Shown: positions 49,875 to 57,638 of the stretch, in pieces
Position numbering within the stretch: the stretch's first letter is position 1
Layout of the letters: every line of letters begins with the position of its first letter
Assembly: GCA_963710495.1 (NCBI GenBank)
Contig: CAVQAI010000016.1
Location: 365,041-429,040, forward strand
DNA: 64,000 nt
Source: Bog-756 sp963710495
GTDB lineage: Bacteria > Actinomycetota > Acidimicrobiia > Acidimicrobiales > RAAP-2
Direction: 5' to 3'
The notes under the pieces: generated by a model
Told to the model about the DNA's origin: nothing
Seen by the model: only the letters and a program-made list of their open reading frames with translations
The model's database searches: none
Made by a program: the position numbers and the translations under genes

Positions 49875-50369
49875 TTACCGGCTCTGTACGAGAGGCTCGA
49901 CGGCACCGGGCCCCGGCGCTGCCCTCATATCCCGTGGTCCCACCAGCTCTCCGCACGACGAACAGACCAACACCGCGTCAGAGGCCTGCCCGCAGTTCTT
50001 GTGGATCACCTTCACTGGTGGTCCGTCGGGGGCCTCGTACTTGTCGCCCCACTGGCGCATGGCTGTCAGGACCGGCCACAGGTCGCGGCCTTTGTCCGTG
50101 AGTCGGTAGTCGTAGCGCGGGGGATGGTCGCTGTAGGGCACCTTCGCCAAGACCCCAGCCCCCACCAGGCCGGCGAGACGCTGGTTGAGGATGTTCCGAG
50201 AGATCCCAAGGCGCTCTTGGAACTGGTCGAAGCGGGTCACGCCCAAGAAGGCGTCTCGCAGGATCAGCATCGACCACCACTCGCCCACAACCTCCAGGCA
50301 TTGGGCCACCGAGCAGTGCATGTCAGCGAAGCTCTTCCGTTCCACAAAAGCCACAATAGTGGGTTGCAT
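49875..50369 (-). CDS. HxlR-family transcriptional regulator
   Basis: The 164-residue protein has HCSVAQCLEVVGEWWSMLILRDAFLGVTRFDQFQERLGISRNILNQRLAGLVGAGVLAKVPYSDHPPRYDYRLTDKGRDLWPVL, the complete HxlR signature including the conserved Cys before VA and the winged HTH. A C-terminal C-x2-CGE segment may bind zinc. HxlR proteins sense electrophiles or small aromatic ligands and regulate the adjacent gene, here the divergent MFS exporter. The ATG at 50369 is used; a TTG at 50381 is possible. Confidence 0.88.
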   Translation of the reverse strand: MQPTIVAFVERKSFADMHCSVAQCLEVVGEWWSMLILRDAFLGVTRFDQFQERLGISRNILNQRLAGLVGAGVLAKVPYSDHPPRYDYRLTDKGRDLWPVLTAMRQWGDKYEAPDGPPVKVIHKNCGQASDAVLVCSSCGELVGPRDMRAAPGPGAVEPLVQSR

Positions 50370-50381
50370 TATGGAACGCAA
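50364..50381. promoter_or_regulatory. Candidate HxlR operator
   Basis: TTGCATT-ATGG-AACGCAA is an 18-bp near-palindrome (one mismatched pair) over the hxlR start codon, 19 bp before the MFS gene's ATG. Its place between the divergent genes suits an operator shared by regulator and exporter. Confidence 0.5.
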
Positions 50382-50399
50382 TACCTTAGAGTGAGTTTC

Positions 50400-51851
50400 A
50401 TGATGCTATGGACTGCCGAAGTTGGTGCCAAGTCTCCGTCCCGGACCAAGGCCTCGCCTCCGGGGGTGCTCTTGATTGTGTGCGCCGGGGTGGTGCTGGC
50501 CAGCTTGGACCTGTTCATCGTCAATGTGGCGCTGCCCCAGATCGCCCGGGATCTGCACGCGCGGGACCTGGGAGAGCTGTCGTGGGTGCTCAACGCCTAT
50601 GCGATCGTGTACGCGTCGTTGTTGGTGTTCTTCGGTCGGCTGGCCGACCGTTACCGACGGGACCGAGCCTTTCTATTGGGCGTGGCCGTGTTCACCGCGG
50701 CGTCGGTCGCCTGTGCGGCCTCGGCCAGTGTCGGAATGTTGATCGCCTTCCGGGTGGTGCAGGCGGCCGGTGCCGCCCTGCTGACCCCCGCCTCTTTGGG
50801 TTTGGTGCTCGCCTCCTATGAGGATCCCGTCCGCCGGACCGGGGCGGTGCGGGCCTGGACGGCCGTGGGCGGTCTGTCCGCGGCGATCGGCCCGGTCGTG
50901 GGTGGCCTGTTGGTGGCGGCCAGCTGGCGATGGGTGTTCCTGGTCAACCTGCCCGTAGGGGTCGCCGCCCTGGTGGTGGGCGGGCGCCGCCTGCCGGAGG
51001 TGCCTGGCATTTCGGCCGAAAAGCCCCGGCCCATCGGCGTCGTGCTCGTCACCTCCGGGGTGGGCCTTTTGACCTTTGGGCTGGTCAAAGGTGCCGACTG
51101 GGGGTGGGCGTCGGCTCGCATCGATGGCGTCCTGGCCGCCGCGGTCGTCCTGCTGGCCTTGTTCGTCCTGCACTGCGTGCACAGCCGCTCTCCCCTGGTG
51201 AACCCGGATCTCTTCCGGTCCCGTCCCTTCACCGGCGCCTCGCTGGTCGCATTGTTCTTCTCGTCGTCGTTCGGGGCCATGCTGCTGTCGATCGTGCTGT
51301 GGGAGCAGGGAGCTTGGGGCTGGTCGGCTCTGCACGCCGGGCTGGCCATCGCCCCCGGGCCGCTCATGGTCCCGGTCATGTCGTTTCTGGTGGCCGGCCG
51401 GCTCATCCGCCGCTACGGGTCAGCCCTGGTGATCAGCCTCGGCAGCGTATTCTTCGCCGCCGGCGTGTCCTGGTGGGCCCTCGCTGTGACCGCCTCGCCC
51501 AACTACGTATCGGGAGTGCTGGGCGGGATGATCCTGACCGGGGTGGGCGTAGGACTCACTCTGCCCACCGTGATGGCCACTGCCGCAGCCTCCCTGCCGC
51601 CGCAGGCGTTCGCCACCGGCTCGGGGGTCATCAACATGATCCGCCAGACCGGCCTGGCGCTCGGCGTGGCCGTCCTGATAGCGGTGCTCGGTACCGGGGC
51701 CGCCCAGCACAGCGCCCGGCTGGCCAGCTTCCAGTACGCCTGGTGGGTGTGTGCAGCCATCTCTGTGGCCGGCATTGTCCCGGCTCTGGCCCTGCTGCGG
51801 CGGCCCCGCCCCGTCCCGGTTGTTCCAACCGTCGCTTTTGGGAAAGTCTGA
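50400..51851 (+). CDS. MFS drug/proton antiporter of the EmrB/QacA (DHA2) type
   Basis: The 483-residue protein has about 14 membrane helices. LDLFIVNVALPQIARDLHA opens helix 1 with the DHA2 motif D1, LADRYRRDR is the loop 2-3 motif A, and ASLGLVLASYEDPVRRTGAV and GPVVGGLLVAASWRWVFLVNLPVG carry the motif C region. DHA2 members export lipophilic drugs, fatty acids or siderophores. The ATG at 50400 fits; the long frame upstream (to 49854) overlaps the divergent hxlR gene and is a shadow. A frameshifted thioesterase and an SDR follow closely. Confidence 0.9.
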   Translation: MMLWTAEVGAKSPSRTKASPPGVLLIVCAGVVLASLDLFIVNVALPQIARDLHARDLGELSWVLNAYAIVYASLLVFFGRLADRYRRDRAFLLGVAVFTAASVACAASASVGMLIAFRVVQAAGAALLTPASLGLVLASYEDPVRRTGAVRAWTAVGGLSAAIGPVVGGLLVAASWRWVFLVNLPVGVAALVVGGRRLPEVPGISAEKPRPIGVVLVTSGVGLLTFGLVKGADWGWASARIDGVLAAAVVLLALFVLHCVHSRSPLVNPDLFRSRPFTGASLVALFFSSSFGAMLLSIVLWEQGAWGWSALHAGLAIAPGPLMVPVMSFLVAGRLIRRYGSALVISLGSVFFAAGVSWWALAVTASPNYVSGVLGGMILTGVGVGLTLPTVMATAAASLPPQAFATGSGVINMIRQTGLALGVAVLIAVLGTGAAQHSARLASFQYAWWVCAAISVAGIVPALALLRRPRPVPVVPTVAFGKV

Positions 51852-51854
51852 ACG

Positions 51855-52272
51855 GTGTTGCGGCGAGGGATGCAGGTGCAAGCGCGTTCGGCCCAGCCGG
51901 GCGCGGCGGTAGAAGCCATGGGGCTGGAAGTCGACGAGATAGCTGACACCCGGGTGGTCGGTCACATGCAACTCGGCCCACACCACCACACCCCATGGGG
52001 CATCGTCCATGGCGGCGTCTACGCCACCGCGGTGGAGAGCGCCGCCAGTCTGGGGGCCAGCGCCGCAGTCGCCGACCAGGGAATGGTGGCGGTCGGCTTG
52101 ACGAACACCCCAGTTCCTGCGGTCGCTCACCGCCGGGCTGGTCACCGTGACCGCAGTGGCGCTCAGTCAGGGCCACATCCAGCAGCTATGGCAGGTGAAC
52201 ATCGCCGACGGCGAAGGCCGGCTCATCGCGCACGGGGAGTTGCGACTGCAGAACTTCGACATCCAGCCATGA
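51855..52272 (+). pseudogene. Frameshifted PaaI-type hotdog thioesterase
   Basis: The N-part reads VVGHMQLGPHHHTPWGIVHGGVYATAVESAASLGASAAV and VAVGLTNT, matching hotdog thioesterases up to the catalytic HGG..E region. After about 52107 similarity jumps to the +1 frame: QFLRSLTAGLVTVTAVALSQGHIQQLWQVNIADGEGRLIAHGELRLQNFDIQP, ending in TGA at 52270-52272. The break is in an ACCCC run, so it may be a true frameshift or a sequencing error. If corrected the protein would be ~138 aa. It sits 4 bp after the MFS gene and 28 bp before the SDR gene. Confidence 0.75.
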
Positions 52273-52300
52273 AATCACCATCCCAAGACAGGAGATTCCA

Positions 52301-53005
52301 ATGAACATTGACGGATCGATCGCCTTTGTCACCGGCGCCAACCGGGGACTCGGGGCCGCGCTTACCGAAGCGCTCTTGGAGCGAGGCGCGGCCAAGGTGT
52401 ACGCCGGAGTGCGCCGTCCAGAAACCATCACCGACCCACGCGTCGTGCCGATACGGCTTGATCTGACCGATCGGGAATCGATTGCCGAAGCGGCACGGAG
52501 GGCCTCCGACGTGAACCTGGTGATCAACAACGCCGGGATCTCCACCGGCTCCTCACTGCTCGGAGACGAATCAGGGCTGCGCCAGGAGCTAGAGGTGAAC
52601 TACCTCGGCCCCGTCGCGGTCAGCCGGGCGTTCGCGCCGGTTCTGGCTGCCAACGGCGGAGGGGCACTGGTGAACGTCCTCTCGGTGCTGTCCTGGCTGA
52701 GCGTGCCGAGGGCCGCCGGCTACTGCGCAGCCAAGGCGGCCATGTGGGCCGCGACGAACTCGCTGCGCTTGGCCCTGGCCGAGCAGAAGACCCCCGTTGT
52801 GGCCGTGCACGTCGCCTACATGGACACGGATTTGGCGGCCAAGATCACCGCGCCCAAGATCGCTCCCGGGACCGTGGCGAAAGCCACCCTGGATGCCGTC
52901 GAAGCCGGACAGATGGAGGTTCTCGCCGACGAGACGACCCGCCAGGTCCGAGCCGAGCTCTCGGGTCCACTCACGGGTCTGTATCCCTCCCTCACCGCCG
53001 TCTGA
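52301..53005 (+). CDS. Short-chain dehydrogenase/reductase
   Basis: The 234-residue protein has AFVTGANRGLGAAL for the cofactor loop, LVINNAGIS, the catalytic SVLSWLSVPRAAGYCAAKAA with Tyr and Lys (YxxxK) and a final helix region. It resembles SDRs of the 'SDR family oxidoreductase' group with RGLG and a shortened C-terminus. AGGAG lies upstream of the ATG at 52301. With the MFS and thioesterase it forms a plus-strand set under the HxlR site, but whether they share one pathway is unproven. Confidence 0.9.
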   Translation: MNIDGSIAFVTGANRGLGAALTEALLERGAAKVYAGVRRPETITDPRVVPIRLDLTDRESIAEAARRASDVNLVINNAGISTGSSLLGDESGLRQELEVNYLGPVAVSRAFAPVLAANGGGALVNVLSVLSWLSVPRAAGYCAAKAAMWAATNSLRLALAEQKTPVVAVHVAYMDTDLAAKITAPKIAPGTVAKATLDAVEAGQMEVLADETTRQVRAELSGPLTGLYPSLTAV

Positions 53006-53505
53006 GGAAATGGACAAATGACCGATTAACAAGGAGACGACGGCTCGGGTCCACTCGCAACACGCTGCCATCCTTGGACCAGTCGGCACCGGCACGATAC
53101 CGTGCGCTTCAGGGCCTCGTGGCACGAGTCAGGGTGCTGCTTACTCATGGTCTTCCCCTCTTATTTTGTGGACCGTTGTAACACCCGGGTGTGACTTTTC
53201 CTGGTGATGACTCCGGTACCTCGACCGCTGTCCGCTCGGCTAGGACTGACGAGTGCCGTCGGTGGGTGCCCTGATCGCCGGGAGCGGACGCTCATTAAGA
53301 TCTCAGCTGCGGAGGCTGAACCCAGTCATCAGACGAACGCTCTCAGCTTCAACGGCTGAGAAGAGGCTTGCAGAGTCGACAGAGACACAGTCAGCTCACC
53401 TTCAGCGGCCCTTCCGCCTTCCCACTCGTCGCCGGAATGTTGCACGACTTGACTTTGACCACATATTCGAGTCCGCATCAGTCGTACCATATAGCTCAAG
53501 GAGTG
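53006..53505. other. Intergenic region with CTCAGC-type units
   Basis: About 500 bp. It contains two clear palindromic units at 53302-53366. The first ~250 bp show only shadow frames. No gene seen. Confidence 0.45.
53302..53366. repeat. CTCAGC/GCTGAG palindromic repeat, two units
   Basis: CTCAGCTGCGGAGGCTGAAC (53302-53321) and CTCAGC-TTCAACG-GCTGAG (53342-53360), 40 bp apart. The second is nearly the same as the unit at 46536 (CAGCTTCAATGGCTGAGGA), and the first shares its first 14 bases with the unit at 56728, which supports a real dispersed family. Confidence 0.75.
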
Positions 53506-53742
53506 ATGGTCTACGTATTGACGAGCCAGGAGCCCAGATTGCCGAAGCACGATGTGGAGATGAGCATCCCGACGACCAAAGTGGTCTTGAGCGCTGACGT
53601 TGTGTTCGAGATCCGGAGTGATGGCGACAAGCTCGGCGAACTCCGAATCAGTAAGGGGACCATCGACTGGGCCCCATCCAATTCGAAGATCCCGACGCAG
53701 CTGACTTGGGAGCAGTTCGACCAACTAATGCGCGAGCGATAG
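53506..53742 (+). CDS. Small conserved hypothetical protein
   Basis: The 78-residue protein contains VVLSADVVFEIRSDGDKLGELRISKGTIDWAPSNSK and ends LTWEQFDQLMRER, a pattern I recognise from short actinobacterial proteins (strand-turn-strand followed by a W-x-FD-LM helix). The family has no known function. The start is uncertain: ATG 53506 has AAGGAG unusually close, ATG 53560 has GGAG abutting. It lies beside a transposase remnant, so it may have been carried in. Confidence 0.6.
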   Translation: MVYVLTSQEPRLPKHDVEMSIPTTKVVLSADVVFEIRSDGDKLGELRISKGTIDWAPSNSKIPTQLTWEQFDQLMRER

Positions 53743-53777
53743 TTCTGGCAGCGGAACTGGCTGGCTATCTGACTGGT

Positions 53778-53960
53778 AGGCATGGCGGTGCGAGCCACCT
53801 GCCGGCGGAGGACGGCGACCTCATGACGAAGTATGACGGCTTCGATGGCCAGATCCGGAGTCGTCGGACCCTCGTAGGCGGAGGATCTGGATAGTCCGGA
53901 CGAAGGCGAGATAAAGAAACGAGAGGCCCACAGACCATTCTCGCGGTCATCCCCAGACAG
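53778..53960 (-). pseudogene. Transposase N-terminal remnant
   Basis: On the minus strand the frame reads RFFISPSSGLSRSSAYEGPTTPDLAIEAVILRHEVAVLRRQVAR, the familiar N-terminal region of IS481/IS3-like integrase-core transposases (LRHEVAVLRRQ). The rest of the ~350-residue transposase is missing: similarity stops after RTAM and unrelated sequence follows. IS-end-like repeats lie just upstream at 53984-54052. Confidence 0.7.
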
Positions 53961-53983
53961 GAGAAAGTCCCAGATCAAAGCAC

Positions 53984-54052
53984 CCGGATGAGGTTCTTGG
54001 CACCCACAGGATCTGCTCAACTATGCCGGATGACATTCTCGGCACCCACAGG
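53984..54052. repeat. IS-end-like imperfect direct repeat
   Basis: CCGGATGA-x2-TTCT-Y-GGCACCCACAGG occurs at 53984-54010 and 54026-54052, 24 of 27 bases equal and 42 bp apart. Read on the minus strand it gives CTGTGGGTGCC-R-AGAA, a sequence often found twice at ends of IS elements of the neighbouring transposase type. It would mark the outer end of the decayed element. Confidence 0.65.
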
Positions 54053-54141
54053 TCGCCAATCAAAACTGAGCGGCCCGATCGTGATTGTGTCCTTTCACGT
54101 CGCTATGTTGGACGAGGATCGTCACCCCATGAGAGGGTGTC

Positions 54142-56025
54142 GTGCCCGCTGACGACAAGACCGCAGAGGACGCCGTCGAGGATCGGGTAACGGACGAAGA
54201 GCCGGCCAAAGAAGGGGCACGCAGCCACTCCGAGTCCGCCGACAAAGACGCACGGTCCACCACGGGTCCCGCCGGCGGCGGATCGACCGCTCCCTCCGGC
54301 GGCGGTATCTGGAAGAAGTTGCTCGACCGGACCCTCAGTGAGTATCCCTCCCCGGGACCTCGGACCTTCTACCTCGCCATGGTGATCCTGGCGTCGATCG
54401 TGCTCTGGTACCAGTACTACGTCCCGACAACCGTGGCCCCGCTTCTCCTCTCCTATTACCACCTGTCGTTCCACTTCTACGTGAACGTGATCGTCGTGTC
54501 CAACTTGGCCGGCGTGGTCGCCGCCCTGGTCGGCGGCATCACCGACCGCATCGGCCGCGCCAACGTGGTGATCTTCGGTCTCCTCATCGTGGGCCTCATC
54601 CAGTTCGCAGCCATCCCCAACACCTCTTCCACGGATCTCTTGGTCGCCGAGCTCGTTGCAATCGGTCTGTTCGAGGGCATCGTCCTTGTCGCCACGCCGG
54701 CCCTGGTCCGCGACTTCACCCCTCAGCTGGGCCGGGCTTCGGCCATGGGATTCTGGACACTCGGTCCGGTGGCGGGCGTGCTGGTCGCCAGCCTGGTGGG
54801 AAGCCACATACTCGGTGCGACGTCGACCGACTGGCAGCGAGCGTTCATTATCTCCGGTGCCGCCGGATTGGTCGTGTTCGGGCTGGCACTGCTCTTCCTG
54901 CGCGAGTTGTCGCCCGGCATTCGAGATCAGCTCATGATCAGCTCACACGACCGGGACCTCATCGAGCTCAGGGCCAAGGGCCTCGACGTGGCGGCGGTTA
55001 TCCACAATCCGTGGCGCCAGATGCTCCGATTCGACGTGATCTTGTCGGCCATCGCCGTCAGCGTGATGCTGCTGATCTTCTTCACCGCCTCGGGCTTCTT
55101 CACCATCTACTTGTCGACCGCCTTCCACCAGGGCAACTCGCACTTCAGCCTGCCCCAAGCCAACGGCATCGACACTTGGATATGGGCAGCGGACTGCATC
55201 GGCCTGATCGTGTTCGGTGTCTTGTCCGACCTGGTGCGGGTGCGAAAGCCGTTCATGATGGTGGGTGCGGTGAGCGGCATGGCGATGATGGTGGTGCTCA
55301 TCGTGGCCACCGGGCACCCGGGCACCCGCTACTACACCCTGGTGTGGATCGCCTCCCCGCTCTTCTTGGCTACGGCCATGGCGTACAGCACGTGGATGGC
55401 CAGCTTTACCGAGACTGTCGAAGCTCGGAACCCGGCGCTGGTGGCCACCGGCCTGGCTGTGTGGGGAGGCATCCTGCGCCTGACGGTCGCGGTCAGCATC
55501 TTCGCTCTGCCCTTCGTGGTCACCTCAGCTGGGGACGTCGTGAACAACGCTGCATTCATCAACCAGAACGAAGCCAAGGCCTTGGCCATCGAGAACGGCT
55601 CGTACAAGGAGCAAGTGGCCATCGTCGTCGCACACCAGGCTCTGTTCGCCAAGCTTGCGACCTACGCCAGTCCGTCCGACATCCCGCCGGCACTGCTGAA
55701 CAAGGCGGTCCAGGCTGCGGGTGGCGGCGCAACGGGATTGAAGAACCTGACGATCATCAACACCATCAAGCCGCAATTGACCTATTTGGAAAAGGTCGGA
55801 CCCGAACTCCTGGCCCTGCAAACGAAATCCAACAAGTCGGCCGCCGAGTGGCAGCACTGGTTCTGGGTGTGCTTTGGCGGCATCGCCGTGTTCCTTCCGC
55901 TGATCTTCGTACTCAAGGGTCGCTGGAGTCCGAAGAAGGCCCGCGAGGACGAAGAAGCCCACAACAGGTTGGTCGAAGTGGAGTTGGCCCGGCTCCAAGG
56001 GCAGCAGGCCGCCGCTCAGCTGTAG
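54142..56025 (+). CDS. MFS transporter with long hydrophilic N-region and extra loop
   Basis: The 627-residue protein has a charged 60-residue N-tail, then 12 membrane helices starting at YLAMVILASIVLWYQYY. VGGITDRIGRANVV is the loop 2-3 MFS signature, and GIDTWIWAADCIGLIVFGVLSD is the second-half equivalent. Between the last two helices lies a soluble loop of ~110 residues (VNNAAFINQNEAKAL ... KSAAEWQHW). This layout is known in an actinobacterial/proteobacterial MFS branch of unknown substrate. GTG start at 54142 with AGAGGG upstream. Its 3' end overlaps the EstB-like fragment by 10 bp. Confidence 0.82.
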   Translation: MPADDKTAEDAVEDRVTDEEPAKEGARSHSESADKDARSTTGPAGGGSTAPSGGGIWKKLLDRTLSEYPSPGPRTFYLAMVILASIVLWYQYYVPTTVAPLLLSYYHLSFHFYVNVIVVSNLAGVVAALVGGITDRIGRANVVIFGLLIVGLIQFAAIPNTSSTDLLVAELVAIGLFEGIVLVATPALVRDFTPQLGRASAMGFWTLGPVAGVLVASLVGSHILGATSTDWQRAFIISGAAGLVVFGLALLFLRELSPGIRDQLMISSHDRDLIELRAKGLDVAAVIHNPWRQMLRFDVILSAIAVSVMLLIFFTASGFFTIYLSTAFHQGNSHFSLPQANGIDTWIWAADCIGLIVFGVLSDLVRVRKPFMMVGAVSGMAMMVVLIVATGHPGTRYYTLVWIASPLFLATAMAYSTWMASFTETVEARNPALVATGLAVWGGILRLTVAVSIFALPFVVTSAGDVVNNAAFINQNEAKALAIENGSYKEQVAIVVAHQALFAKLATYASPSDIPPALLNKAVQAAGGGATGLKNLTIINTIKPQLTYLEKVGPELLALQTKSNKSAAEWQHWFWVCFGGIAVFLPLIFVLKGRWSPKKAREDEEAHNRLVEVELARLQGQQAAAQL

Positions 56026-56624
56026 GCCACCGTTGCCTCGATCGCGTCGGGGGGGCGCCGGGTGTCGATGCAGAGGCCGAAGGTCTCAAGAGGCTCGGCG
56101 AGCTCGGTGCGCACCAGGTCGGCCATGCCGAGCCCGGTGACCCTCCGGGCCAGCCCGGCCACGAGCCATCCGTAGGTAATTGCGTGGTAGCCCGGATGCC
56201 CTGGCCAAGGGTCGGGCGCCGGGGCAGCCAGCTTCTCCTCTAGAGCGAGCTGATCAAGCAGGTCCTCCGAAGAGCCGGCGAGATCGGTCATCGAATGCAG
56301 GCCCGCCTGGTGGCTCATCAGCTGCCGCACGGTGATGGACCCCTTACCGGCTGCGGCGAACTCCGGCCAGTAGCTGGCCACCGTAGCGTCGTAGTCGATC
56401 AACCCGCGATCCGCCAGGCGATGGACGGCGGTCGAGGCCAGGCCCTTTGTAGTCGAAAAGGAGATGGCGACTGTGTCTCGCTTCCAAGGGCGCGACCGGC
56501 CGAGGTCGGCGAATCCGGCCCACACGTCCATCACGGGCCGGCCGTGCAATCGAACGGACAATGCTCCGCAACCTCGGCTGCCGGAATTGGTACTCGCGAT
56601 CGGTCTTAGCGATCCCAGGGGCCG
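56016..56624 (-). pseudogene. EstB/beta-lactamase-like serine hydrolase fragment, truncated at both ends
   Basis: The frame shows LSVRLHGRPVMDVWAGFADLGRSRPWKRDTVAISFSTTKGLASTAVHRLADRGLIDYD, with the SxxK motif STTK, then LMSHQAGL and AITYGWLVAGLARRVTG: the class C beta-lactamase/EstB pattern, about half of the normal ~390 residues. It stops inside the MFS gene's last codons, and upstream the frame lacks a start (TAA precedes it) although similarity begins before the first possible TTG. Both ends look lost, so it is most likely a relic; a short translated piece cannot be excluded. Confidence 0.7.
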
Positions 56625-56727
56625 TTAGCCTGTGACCTCACGTCTCTCAGTGCCGAAGCAAGAGCCTGTCCTATTAGCGGCGGATATGCGCACGGTCTCC
56701 GAGATTGGACGCCGACGTCGTGGTGTT

Positions 56728-56790
56728 CTCAGCTGCGGAGACTGCGGTATCCGATTAGAGGGCATCCTCAGCTGGCCCGGCTGAGGCCAC
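56728..56790. repeat. CTCAGC/GCTGAG palindromic repeat, two units
   Basis: CTCAGCTGCGGAGACTGCGG (56728-56747) and CTCAGC-TGGCCCG-GCTGAGGC (56767-56787), 39 bp apart. The second has a perfect 6-bp stem; the first shares its first half with the unit at 53302. Same interval (about 40 bp) as the 53 kb pair. Confidence 0.7.
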
Positions 56791-56821
56791 AGTTTGCAAA
56801 ATACGTGATCCGAGGTGGACG

Positions 56822-56837
56822 AGGTTCGAATCCTGCC
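56822..56837 (+). other. tRNA 3'-end-like scar
   Basis: AGGTTCGAATCCTGCC is the usual T-loop plus 3' T-stem of many bacterial tRNAs, with GCGCGGC after it, but the 5' T-stem base pairs are broken (GACG before it) and no tRNA body is present upstream. The break right at the T-stem is what is left when an element integrates into a tRNA gene's 3' end. Confidence 0.45.
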
Positions 56838-56932
56838 GCGCGGCGTGAGGGTGCCCCAGTCCGCCGGGTCAGTGGGACACCTGGCTGCCCTAGAACGACA
56901 CTTCCGGACATGTGGATAACCACAGTTTCCCC

Positions 56933-57205
56933 TTAGCCGGCAACGGTTGGGTTCTGCGGAACTCCGCCACCTTGCCAGCGGTCCTTGCACTTCATGGCGA
57001 ACGAGATGGGCAGCGTTCCGATACCCACGAGCACCATGGCGATCGGTACGAAGATGCCGGTGATGGCGAAGATCGCGGCCAATGGGTAGAAGATCAGGCT
57101 CGACGGGATCTGGAGCAAAATCAGCCCGGCGAACATCCACTTCTGCCCACAAGTCAGCTTCGACCTGGGAGGACTGAGACTGAATACAACGGACTCCCCC
57201 TCCAT
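56933..57205 (-). CDS. Small two-helix membrane protein
   Basis: From the ATG at 57205 (MEGESVVFSL) the 90-residue protein has a short N-part with KLTCGQKWMFAGLI, two helices (FAGLILLQIPSSLIFYPLAAIFAI and TGIFVPIAMVLVGIGTLPISFAM) and a tail KCKDRWQGGGVPQN. Small size with two helices and conserved Cys is typical of accessory membrane proteins, but no family is recognised. Codon use is less GC-rich than nearby genes. No strong ribosome site. Confidence 0.5.
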   Translation of the reverse strand: MEGESVVFSLSPPRSKLTCGQKWMFAGLILLQIPSSLIFYPLAAIFAITGIFVPIAMVLVGIGTLPISFAMKCKDRWQGGGVPQNPTVAG

Positions 57206-57431
57206 ACAAAACAAATTTTACCCCGGCGGTGCTTACGAACCACCCGGCGGGCCGGTTCGCCCGGTCCCTCGGGCATCGGCGGGAGAGCAGCACATAGAGG
57301 TACAGCGTTCCAGGCGGACGACCAGCACCGTGCCCCATACTGCCGTGTCGTGGACGGTTTTTGATCGTTCCCCAACGAATCACATCCGGGCTACCCATCG
57401 GCACGTTCTCGGGGTGCGCTTTGTGAGCGGC

Positions 57432-57638
57432 CTATTGGCCGTCGTCCCACTCCTCGTTCCGAGCTGCGACGCGCTCTTGCCAATGCTCAGCGTCCACCCT
57501 CGTGGGGTATGGCCCCATTCGATCCACGTGGCTGCACTCGTCGAGTGTTTCGACCTTCGGTCTTTCGACCTTCTTGTGGACGAAGCAGTAGTACCACTCG
57601 CCGTGAGCATCACCGAGACGATTTGATTCGTCGACCAT
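57432..57638 (-). CDS. Small actinobacterial hypothetical protein
   Basis: The 68-residue protein contains GEWYYCFVHKKVERPK and CSHVDRMGPYPTRVDAEHWQERVAARNEEWDD. I recognise this from short actinobacterial proteins of the form xWYxCLxHxxVE...CxxxDRxGPYxTRxEAExxxExVxxRNExWD, of unknown function; the second half is a SPOR-like helix. The ATG at 57638 has GGGAGG close upstream. Confidence 0.65.
   Translation of the reverse strand: MVDESNRLGDAHGEWYYCFVHKKVERPKVETLDECSHVDRMGPYPTRVDAEHWQERVAARNEEWDDGQ

Noticed and set aside
49854..50400. N-terminal extension of the MFS gene
   Set aside because: The extension lies opposite the HxlR gene and has no membrane or family features; the MFS pattern begins at 50400.
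56800..56850. Complete tRNA gene
   Set aside because: Only 16 bases match a T-loop and 3' stem; the 5' T-stem does not pair and no tRNA body precedes it.
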